Assembly: GCF_002163675.1 (NCBI RefSeq)
Contig: NZ_CP019334.1
Coordinates: 196,001 to 260,000, forward strand
Length of the DNA stretch: 64,000 nucleotides
Source: Polaribacter sp. SA4-12
GTDB lineage: Bacteria; Bacteroidota; Bacteroidia; Flavobacteriales; Flavobacteriaceae
Direction: 5' to 3'
Position numbers and translations under genes: made by a program. The notes beneath the pieces were generated by a model, which was not told the DNA's origin, ran no database searches, and saw nothing but the letters and a program-made list of their open reading frames with translations. Shown piece by piece: positions 57,320-64,000 of the stretch. Every line of letters begins with the position of its first letter. Position 1 is the stretch's first letter.

Positions 57320-59503
57320 ATGGATTTATACAGTCCTCTTAAAAAATTCTTTGGATTTAATAAATTTAAAGGATTACAAGAGCAAGTAATTAAAAGTATT
57401 GTTGCCAATAATAACACTTTTGTTATAATGCCAACAGGTGGAGGGAAATCACTCTGTTATCAATTACCAGCCTTAATGGCAGAAGGAACAGCTATTGTTG
57501 TTTCTCCTTTAATTGCTTTGATGAAAAATCAAGTAGATGCAATTAGAGGAATCTCTGAACATAATGGTGTGGCGCATGTTTTAAACTCTTCCTTAAATAA
57601 GACAGAGGTAGCGCAAGTTAAAGAAGATATTGCTAGTGGAATTACAAAACTTTTGTATGTAGCACCAGAATCTTTAATAAAAGAAGAATATGTTGCTTTC
57701 TTAAAAACGCAGAAAATTTCATTTGTTGCTATTGATGAAGCACATTGTATTTCTGAATGGGGTCATGATTTTAGACCAGAATATAGAAATTTAAAGCATA
57801 TTATTAAAGCTATAGATAACGTACCAATAATATGTTTAACTGCTACTGCAACAGAAAAAGTGCAGGAAGATATTTTAAAAACGTTAGGAATTACGGATGC
57901 AAATAGGTTTAAAGCTTCTTTTAATAGGGCAAATCTTTTTTATGAAGTAAGACCGAAAACGATTGATGTACAAAAAGATATAATTCGTTTTGTAAAGCAA
58001 AGAATGGGCAAATCTGGAATTATTTACTGCTTAAGCCGTAAAAAAGTAGACGAAGTTGCTCAGGTTTTACAAGTAAACGGAATTAAGGCGGTTCCTTATC
58101 ACGCAGGTTTGGATGCAAAAACTCGTGTAAAACATCAAGATATGTTTTTGATGGAAGATTGCGATGTTGTTGTTGCTACCATTGCTTTTGGTATGGGAAT
58201 TGACAAACCAGATGTTCGTTTTGTAATTCATCATGATATTCCTAAAAGTTTAGAAAGTTATTATCAAGAAACAGGTAGAGCTGGTCGAGATGATGGTGAA
58301 GGATATTGTTTGGCTTTTTATGCATATAAAGACATTGAAAAGTTAGAGAAATTTATGGCTAGTAAGCCAGTTGCTGAACAAGAAATTGGACATGCATTAT
58401 TACAAGAAGTTGTTGGTTATGCAGAAACTTCGATGAATAGAAGAAAATATTTGTTGCATTATTTTGGTGAAGAGTTTGATGCTGAAAATGGAGATGGAGC
58501 AGATATGGATGACAATTCTAGAAATCCTAAGAAAAAACATGAAGCTAAAGAGGATGTAAAACTCTTATTAAATGTTATAAAAAATACTTTACAGAAATAC
58601 AAATCGAAAGAAGTTGTAAATACCATTATTGGAAAAGAAAACGCATTGTTAACTTCTCATAAAACACATTTACAACCATTTTTTGGGAGTGGTAAAGATA
58701 AATCGGCACTTTATTGGATGGCCTTAATCAGACAGATTTTAGTCGTTAATTTAATAAAGAAAGAGATAGAACAATATGGTGTTGTTAAGTTAACAGAAAA
58801 AGGACAGGAGTTTATAAATAAACCTTATTCTTTTATGATGACAGAAGATCATTCTTACAATGAAGAAAATGATAGTTCTATAATAACAAATTCTAAATCT
58901 TCTGGTGGAGTTGCTGATGAAAAGTTAGTAAAAATATTGAAAGATTTACGTAAAAGTGTTGCAATAAAACAAGGTGTTCCTCCATTTGCTGTTTTTCAAG
59001 ATCCATCTTTAGATGATATGGCTTTAAAATATCCAATAACTTTACCAGAACTATCTACAGTTCATGGAGTAGGAGAAGGAAAAGCAAGAAAATTTGGAAA
59101 GGATTTTATAAAATTAATTTCTACTTATGTAGAAGAAAATGATATTCTAAGACCTGATGATTTAATTGTAAAAAGTACAGGTACTAATTCTGGATTAAAG
59201 TTATTTATCATTCAAAATACTGATAAAAAATTACCTTTAGAAGATATTGCTAAGTCCAAAGGACTTAAAATGAGTGAGCTGATAAAGGAAATGGAAATGA
59301 TTATATTTTCAGGAACAAAGTTAAATATTGACTATTGTTTAGATGATCTATTAGATGAAGATCAGCAGGAAGAAATCCATGATTATTTTATGGATGCAGA
59401 ATCTGATAAAATTCAAGATGCTTTAGACGAATTTGATGGTGATTATGATGAAGAAGAATTACGTTTAATGCGTATTAAATTTATTAATGAAGTCGCAAAT
59501 TAA
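57320..59503 (+). CDS. recQ: ATP-dependent DNA helicase RecQ, without zinc-binding cysteines
   Basis: RecQ unwinds DNA in repair and recombination. The 727 residues have Walker A PTGGGKS (38-44), DEAH at 139-142 (IDEAHCISEWGHDFRP), helicase motif VI in YYQETGRAGRDD (314-325), an RQC winged-helix region and an HRDC-like domain (about 535-610), then a C-terminal ~110-residue acidic tail. The zinc-binding part, normally four cysteines after the LLxYFGE motif, reads NGDGADMDDNSRNPK with no cysteine between residue 330 and the far C-terminal region. The enzyme otherwise looks intact. Confidence 0.92.
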   Translation: MDLYSPLKKFFGFNKFKGLQEQVIKSIVANNNTFVIMPTGGGKSLCYQLPALMAEGTAIVVSPLIALMKNQVDAIRGISEHNGVAHVLNSSLNKTEVAQVKEDIASGITKLLYVAPESLIKEEYVAFLKTQKISFVAIDEAHCISEWGHDFRPEYRNLKHIIKAIDNVPIICLTATATEKVQEDILKTLGITDANRFKASFNRANLFYEVRPKTIDVQKDIIRFVKQRMGKSGIIYCLSRKKVDEVAQVLQVNGIKAVPYHAGLDAKTRVKHQDMFLMEDCDVVVATIAFGMGIDKPDVRFVIHHDIPKSLESYYQETGRAGRDDGEGYCLAFYAYKDIEKLEKFMASKPVAEQEIGHALLQEVVGYAETSMNRRKYLLHYFGEEFDAENGDGADMDDNSRNPKKKHEAKEDVKLLLNVIKNTLQKYKSKEVVNTIIGKENALLTSHKTHLQPFFGSGKDKSALYWMALIRQILVVNLIKKEIEQYGVVKLTEKGQEFINKPYSFMMTEDHSYNEENDSSIITNSKSSGGVADEKLVKILKDLRKSVAIKQGVPPFAVFQDPSLDDMALKYPITLPELSTVHGVGEGKARKFGKDFIKLISTYVEENDILRPDDLIVKSTGTNSGLKLFIIQNTDKKLPLEDIAKSKGLKMSELIKEMEMIIFSGTKLNIDYCLDDLLDEDQQEEIHDYFMDAESDKIQDALDEFDGDYDEEELRLMRIKFINEVAN

Positions 59504-59526
59504 AACAAAACATAATTAGTTTAAAT

Positions 59527-59567
59527 AAAAAAAGAGGTTGAATTTAATTCAACCTCTTTTTTTTTAT
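59527..59567. terminator. Bidirectional terminator between recQ and the response regulator
   Basis: A 13-bp hairpin AAAAGAGGTTGAA / TTCAACCTCTTTT is flanked by an A run upstream and a T run downstream, so it can stop transcription from both convergent genes. Confidence 0.88.
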
Positions 59568-59570
59568 ATA

Positions 59571-60212
59571 TTAAAATTTATATTTCTTATCAATAGCGTA
59601 TTTAACCAATTCATTACCAGAAGATAAATCAAGCTTACGAATCATGTTTTTTCTATGCGTATCTACTGTCGTTTTTGCAATAAATAAACTCTCTGCTATT
59701 TCTTTTGATGTTTTTCCATTAGAAATTAAATTTAAAATTTCTTTTTCCCTGTTAGATAAAATTACTTTATCTGATTTGCCAATAGTTACATTATCATCTA
59801 TATAACTATTCATAAAATTGAACGCCACATTTGGGTCAAAGAAAGTTTCTCCATTTGCAACAGTAACAATTGCTTTCGATAACATTTTAATTCCTGAATT
59901 TTTTAATATATAACCAGTTGCACCAGCATCTAACATTTGTTTAATTGCATCTGGTTGATCAAACATTGTCATTGCTAAAACATGAATATGAGGAAGTTTT
60001 TTCTTTATAATTCTGGTAGCTTGAATTCCATCCATTTTTGGCATTCTGATATCTGTAATAACTAATTTGGGCTGTTTTAAGGAAACTAATTTCACTAATT
60101 CTTCTCCGTCATTTACAGAGCCAATAATATTTATTTCATCATCATATTCAAAGAAAGATTTTACTCCATCGATTAACATTTGATGATCTTCTGCCATTAT
60201 AATTGTAATCAT
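59571..60212 (-). CDS. LuxR/NarL-family response regulator
   Basis: This 213-residue regulator has a receiver domain with the phospho-acceptor D54 (LVITDIRMPKMDG) and acidic pocket near residues 8-9, and a C-terminal LuxR-type helix-turn-helix (LSNREKEILNLISNGKTSKE, TVDTHRKNMIRKL). It is the last gene of the operon and would be phosphorylated by the histidine kinase encoded 60 bp upstream. A NarL-like 7-2-7 palindrome before the operon is a candidate target. Confidence 0.92.
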   Translation of the reverse strand: MITIIMAEDHQMLIDGVKSFFEYDDEINIIGSVNDGEELVKLVSLKQPKLVITDIRMPKMDGIQATRIIKKKLPHIHVLAMTMFDQPDAIKQMLDAGATGYILKNSGIKMLSKAIVTVANGETFFDPNVAFNFMNSYIDDNVTIGKSDKVILSNREKEILNLISNGKTSKEIAESLFIAKTTVDTHRKNMIRKLDLSSGNELVKYAIDKKYKF

Positions 60213-60272
60213 AGTTTCTTTTTTATAAAAATAGCACTTTTATGAAATTGAAATATCCCTATAAGTAAGTAA

Positions 60273-61964
60273 TTAAGAAATTGGAATATCAATAATTATT
60301 GAGCTTCCTTTTCCTTTGGTAGAATCTACATTAAAAGTACCTCCTAAATGGCTAACTCGTGTTTTTATAGAACTGATTCCCATTCCGTTTTTAAGATTAA
60401 CCTTCTTTATATCAAATCCTAACCCATCATCTTCTATTATAATGTTTAGATTTTTATCATATAAAGAAATGTTGATGGTTGCGTTTTTAGCATTTGCATG
60501 TTTTATAATATTGGTAATCAACTCTTGTGTAATTCGAAAAACACTAATTTCTAAACTATTTTCTAGTCTTTTATCTAAACCAAAGTCGATAACTTCAATT
60601 TGAATTTTATCTGCCGAAGATATTTTTTCAGCCATCATTTGTATGGCGACTAATAAACCTTGATTTGCTAAAACGCCAGCATTTTTAGCATGTGCAATAC
60701 TTCTAACCTTTAAGTAAGCTTCATCTATTAACCCTTCTGTTTTATCAAACAACATTTCTTGATTTATCTTTTTCTTCTCACGATTCATTTTAAGATTCTC
60801 AAAATGTAGTTTAAGAGTAGCTAAAACAGAACCTAAATTATCATGTAAATCTTCTGCAATACGCTTGCGTTCTTTTTCTTGACCATCTACCATTGCATTA
60901 ATAGTAGTCAGTTCTTGTTCTTTTAAAAGTGTAAGGTTTTTTTGAGTTTCTAGTTCTTTATCTTGTTCTGCTAGTTTTCTTTTTCGTTTAGAGTTTTTTA
61001 GTGATAAAACAGCAATAGTTCCAGCTAATAAAATGAATAGGAGAGAGCCAATTAAAAGATTTCTATTCTTTAGTCTTTTAGCTTCTGTTTCAAGTATTTT
61101 TTTATCTTTTTCTGCAGTTTGATATTTTACATCTAAATCTGAAATAGCAATATTTTGAGCAGTATTATTTAAACTGTCTCTATATATATTGTATTTTTCA
61201 TAAGCTTCATATGCTTTTTTATAATATCCAATTTCTTGGTAACAATTTGCAAATTTGCCATATAATATTTTGTTATATTTTAATTTATAAGCTGTAGGTT
61301 CAATTTTTGCTGCATTATTCAACTGTATAATTGCTTCTTCAAATTTATTTTGTTTTTGGAAAAAAACAGCATAATTGATGTAAGTTGCAAATAGTTGATT
61401 TTTGTCTTCTTTGGTATATAAACTTAATGTTTTTTTAAAGTAGTAACTAGCTGAGTCTGTTTTTGTTTTTGTAAAAAGGTAAGCTAAATTAGCATAAACA
61501 GTAACCCTATACTTTCTTAACTTTATATTTTCAGTAAGTCTTAGAGAGTTTTTATAGTATTTTATTGATAATTCAATGGTATCTGAATCCCAGAAATAAC
61601 TAGCATAACTATTACTTGCTACTAATAACTTTAAAGAATCATTCTTTTTTAAGGCATATTCGTAATAATCATCTAGGTAAGGTTTAGAATTGTCTTCTAA
61701 ATTATTTTGAGAAGCTATTAACTCAAAAAGTTCAAGGTTGCATTCTGCTACACTATCAATTTCATTTAAATAAACGTAAATATTTTTAGCTTTAATGTAA
61801 TTTTTATAGGCACCAAAATGTTTATTATTATTACTAAATTCGATTGCTTTTTTAAAGTAAAAATAAGCTGAATCCTTTTGTGAATTTTGTGCATAAGATA
61901 AACTACAAATCATAAAAAAAATGATTTGTAGTTTATTAAGCTTCAAAAATAAAACTTTTAACAT
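60273..61964 (-). CDS. TPR-containing sensor histidine kinase (HisKA_3 type)
   Basis: This 563-residue kinase has an export signal (about 10-25), a periplasmic TPR-like helical region (about 30-270), one membrane helix (303-322), a coiled linker, HisKA_3 with H374 (RIAEDLHDNLGSV) and an HATPase domain (ELITNIIKHANAKNA, IIEDDGLGFD, GMGISSIKTRVSHLGG). Kinases of this form pair with NarL-type regulators. The TPR array suggests sensing through protein contacts at the periplasmic face. It starts one base after the preceding gene's stop. Confidence 0.9.
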   Translation of the reverse strand: MLKVLFLKLNKLQIIFFMICSLSYAQNSQKDSAYFYFKKAIEFSNNNKHFGAYKNYIKAKNIYVYLNEIDSVAECNLELFELIASQNNLEDNSKPYLDDYYEYALKKNDSLKLLVASNSYASYFWDSDTIELSIKYYKNSLRLTENIKLRKYRVTVYANLAYLFTKTKTDSASYYFKKTLSLYTKEDKNQLFATYINYAVFFQKQNKFEEAIIQLNNAAKIEPTAYKLKYNKILYGKFANCYQEIGYYKKAYEAYEKYNIYRDSLNNTAQNIAISDLDVKYQTAEKDKKILETEAKRLKNRNLLIGSLLFILLAGTIAVLSLKNSKRKRKLAEQDKELETQKNLTLLKEQELTTINAMVDGQEKERKRIAEDLHDNLGSVLATLKLHFENLKMNREKKKINQEMLFDKTEGLIDEAYLKVRSIAHAKNAGVLANQGLLVAIQMMAEKISSADKIQIEVIDFGLDKRLENSLEISVFRITQELITNIIKHANAKNATINISLYDKNLNIIIEDDGLGFDIKKVNLKNGMGISSIKTRVSHLGGTFNVDSTKGKGSSIIIDIPIS

Positions 61965-61965
61965 T

Positions 61966-62445
61966 TTATGGCCCTTGGATTATAATTCCTCCACCATTTC
62001 CTTCTTTGGGACGAGCAATACCTTCATTTACTTTTTGAGAAAAACAAGTGAGTTTTGGAAAATCATCATCATCATCATTATAAACAAAAATTGTTAATTT
62101 TTCTAAATTAACAAAATCTAACTTTCCTGAAACTTCATCAATATCGTCTAACTTTATATTAAATGAAACCATTCTATTTTTTCCTTTTATTCTTTCATTT
62201 TTATCATCTATGCTAATATGAATTACTAAAATTTTTCCAATTAATAAATCATAAAAATAGTTTCCTTTTATAGTTGTACTGTCAGTTTTATTAACTGGAA
62301 AATTGACATGAATGAGTTTATTTGAATTATCGATATAGCTATCATGAATTAAAATATCTAGATTACTATCATAATGCATTTTCTCTTTTTTCTTTAATTT
62401 TCTATCTTTTGGTTTATAAGTTTTAAAGTTGCTGTTTTTTTCCAT
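61966..62445 (-). CDS. Uncharacterised 159-aa protein of the two-component operon
   Basis: I do not recognise a family. The protein has a lysine-rich N-terminus without a signal peptide, a central beta-rich stretch (FNIKLDDIDEVSGKLDFVNL), an acidic DDDDD patch and a glycine-rich C-terminal tail (GNGGGIIIQGP). It is one base from the histidine kinase start, so it is surely co-transcribed and may modulate the kinase or regulator. That role is inferred from position only. Confidence 0.75.
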   Translation of the reverse strand: MEKNSNFKTYKPKDRKLKKKEKMHYDSNLDILIHDSYIDNSNKLIHVNFPVNKTDSTTIKGNYFYDLLIGKILVIHISIDDKNERIKGKNRMVSFNIKLDDIDEVSGKLDFVNLEKLTIFVYNDDDDDFPKLTCFSQKVNEGIARPKEGNGGGIIIQGP

Positions 62446-62472
62446 GGTTAGTTTTTAGTTGGTTAATATATT

Positions 62473-62491
62473 CCAAATATCTAATATTTGG
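62473..62491. promoter_or_regulatory. Short palindrome near the two-component operon promoter
   Basis: CCAAATAT-CTA-ATATTTGG has perfect 8-bp arms. On the minus strand its 3' half (GATATTTG) resembles a -7 element 28 bases before the ATG at 62445, so it may overlap the promoter itself. Confidence 0.5.
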
Positions 62492-62501
62492 TAAGTACAC
62501 A

Positions 62502-62521
62502 TATACCTACAAGTAGGTATA
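62502..62521. promoter_or_regulatory. NarL-like 7-2-7 palindrome, candidate operator
   Basis: TATACCTAC-AA-GTAGGTATA has perfect 9-bp arms. Its core TACCTAC-N2-GTAGGTA has the spacing of paired NarL heptamers (TACYYMT) and matches six of seven bases in each half. It lies about 15 bases upstream of the putative -7 element of the operon whose last gene encodes a NarL-family regulator, which fits autoregulation. Confidence 0.5.
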
Positions 62522-62548
62522 ATCATGTCCTTAAATATAAGTAAAAAA

Positions 62549-63226
62549 CTATAAAGTAAAAATAGTAAGTAATACTCCTAAAAGAATTGCAATAAACTTT
62601 TGTAAGTTAAATTTATGGTTTTCAGTGCTTTCAAAAAGTATAATTGTAGAAATATGTAAGAAAACCCCAACAATTAAAGCTGTAATTTCAGTTGCATAGG
62701 TTGTGAAAAAAGGGATTTTATCTCCCAATAACATTCCTAAAGGACTCATTAAAGCAAAAGCAACCAAAAAAATATAAGTTATTTTTTTCGAGTATTTAGT
62801 CTGAATTAGAAAAGTAGTTAAAACAACCGCAATTGGTATTTTGTGCACCACAATTGCCCATAATAAATTATCACCAGCATTATGAATTGGTAATCCTTCA
62901 GAAAAAGCATGTATACATAGACTTACAAATAAAAGCGTTGGAAACTCTTTTCCATCCGTATGAATATGAATATGTCCATGTTCTGCTCCTTTAGAAAAAG
63001 ATTCTAAAACAGACTGAATAATAATTCCGACTAAAATAAAAATTCCGACTTTTTTATATTCGGTGGTTTCAGTATATACTTCTGGTAATAAATGTAAAAT
63101 AGTAACAGATAATAGATAAGCACCACTAAAAGCTAATAATAAACGGACTATTTTATTGTTTGGTTTTATAATAAAAACCAAGATAGAACCAAAAAGAACA
63201 GATGCTATTAAAAGAATATAACTCAT
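62549..63226 (-). CDS. ZIP-family metal transporter
   Basis: This 225-residue membrane protein has about seven to eight helices, a histidine-rich loop (EHGHIHIHTDGKE) typical of ZIP loop 3, and the metal-path motifs HAFSEGLPIH and VHKIPIA. ZIP proteins bring zinc or other divalent metals into the cytoplasm. It overlaps the methyltransferase gene (ATGA) and lies 103 bp before the two-component operon in the same direction. Confidence 0.9.
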   Translation of the reverse strand: MSYILLIASVLFGSILVFIIKPNNKIVRLLLAFSGAYLLSVTILHLLPEVYTETTEYKKVGIFILVGIIIQSVLESFSKGAEHGHIHIHTDGKEFPTLLFVSLCIHAFSEGLPIHNAGDNLLWAIVVHKIPIAVVLTTFLIQTKYSKKITYIFLVAFALMSPLGMLLGDKIPFFTTYATEITALIVGVFLHISTIILFESTENHKFNLQKFIAILLGVLLTIFTL

Positions 63227-63948
63227 TTTGCAATAATAATTAATCGATCAGAAGTTTTAGCTTCGTATGTATTTAAATCATAATTTCCAAAAACATTTGT
63301 AATGGTAAAACCAACATCTTCAAAGAAAGCTGTCATTTTATCAAGATTTAAATATTTTACTTGTTCTGTATAAGAATGATTTTCTCCATCAGCAAAAAAT
63401 GAAATATGTTTAAAGATAAAGCCATCTTTAATTTCTCTTTTAATGTTGAATGTAATGTTATCTACCGTTTTAGTTTCTGTAGCAACTAAATTTAATTTTA
63501 CTTTTTCAGCATTTAAAAAATCAAACACAAAAAAACCATCTTTATTTAAACCTTGTTTAATGTTGTTTAAAATTAAAATGTCTTCTTTATCATCTTCAAA
63601 ATAACCAAAGCTAGTAAACAGATTAAAAATAGCATCATACTTATTATTAAAATGCGCACGCATATCGTGTACTTTAAAATTTAAAGTCTCGTTCTCAAAT
63701 TCTTTAGCCAATTTAATACTATTAGCAGCCAAATCTCCACCTGTAACTTTATATCCTAAAGAATTTAAAAATACAGAATGACGCCCTTTTCCACAAGGTA
63801 AATCTAAAATATGAGTCGTTTTTGGCAAATTTAAAAAAGAAGTAATATTCTTCATAAACAATTGCGCTTCACCATCATTTCTCTCTTTATAAAGCGTATG
63901 ATAATAAGAAGTGTTAAACCAATCTGTAAACCAATCTTTTGTTTTCAT
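63223..63948 (-). CDS. Class I SAM-dependent methyltransferase
   Basis: This 241-residue enzyme has the SAM-binding motif ILDLPCGKGRHSVFL, acidic strand end VTGGDLAANSI, FNLFTSFGYFEDDKED and GFFVFDFLN. It resembles small-molecule or UbiE-type methyltransferases; the substrate is unknown. It is translationally coupled to the ZIP gene, which says little about its function. The upstream region to the window end holds no further gene. Confidence 0.87.
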   Translation of the reverse strand: MKTKDWFTDWFNTSYYHTLYKERNDGEAQLFMKNITSFLNLPKTTHILDLPCGKGRHSVFLNSLGYKVTGGDLAANSIKLAKEFENETLNFKVHDMRAHFNNKYDAIFNLFTSFGYFEDDKEDILILNNIKQGLNKDGFFVFDFLNAEKVKLNLVATETKTVDNITFNIKREIKDGFIFKHISFFADGENHSYTEQVKYLNLDKMTAFFEDVGFTITNVFGNYDLNTYEAKTSDRLIIIAK

Positions 63949-64000
63949 CTTTATAAAATTGCTGTAACCTTATTTTTAATTTTATAATTAATTTGATAAC

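Overview
The window looks like chromosomal DNA of a marine or aquatic member of the Flavobacteriaceae (Bacteroidota), closest in style to Polaribacter or Tenacibaculum; the genus is inferred, not proven. Reasons: strongly A+T-rich sequence, no Shine-Dalgarno-like sites, promoters of the TTTG-N19-TAnnTTTG type, a TonB-dependent receptor with a carboxypeptidase-regulatory-like domain, a PorV-type protein of the type IX secretion family, a CAL67264-like small membrane protein before ettA, and a zapA - 6S RNA - rny gene order.

Left flank (1-18.2 kb), mostly housekeeping: a FadH-like flavoenzyme, a stand-alone lpxD, a small membrane protein with ettA, a decayed IS3-family element inserted between ettA and its terminator, an M23 peptidase/TonB-receptor pair (minus strand), a coiled-coil gene with zapA, 6S RNA, rny, xerD (minus), a small outer-membrane barrel, aroQ, a GNAT acetyltransferase and ftcD (both minus).

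Centre (18.29-49.97 kb): one continuous plus-strand surface polysaccharide locus of 29 genes with tiny gaps or overlaps, even more A+T-rich than its flanks. It starts with a Wzm/Wzt ABC exporter whose ATPase has a C-terminal glycan-recognition-type domain and ends with a WbaP/WcaJ-type initiating sugar-phosphate transferase. Between lie 16 glycosyltransferases, including a GT11 (alpha-1,2-) and a GT10 (alpha-1,3/4-) fucosyltransferase, a complete neuB-neuC-neuA set for CMP-sialic acid, two asparagine-synthase-like amidotransferases, a methyltransferase, a hexapeptide acetyltransferase, an SDR epimerase, a Wzy/WaaL-type membrane protein and a CapK-like adenylate-forming enzyme. The inferred product is a sialylated, fucosylated and probably amidated, methylated and acetylated glycan with vertebrate-like features. 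GDP-fucose synthesis genes, a Wzx flippase and a recognisable sialyltransferase are absent from the window; an unusual 465-aa GT-B-like protein directly after neuA is the best candidate for the missing sialyltransferase.

Right flank (49.95-64 kb): a DUF4105 protein and a PorV-like barrel (minus), a YheT hydrolase (minus), pssA (plus), the kdsD-tatC-CMD-lptB envelope operon (minus), recQ (plus) lacking the usual zinc-binding cysteines, a three-gene two-component operon (minus) preceded by a NarL-like 7-2-7 palindrome, and a ZIP transporter/methyltransferase pair (minus). Envelope functions (lpxD, kdsD, lptB, DUF4105, PorV, polysaccharide locus) dominate. No tRNA, rRNA, CRISPR array or prophage was seen.
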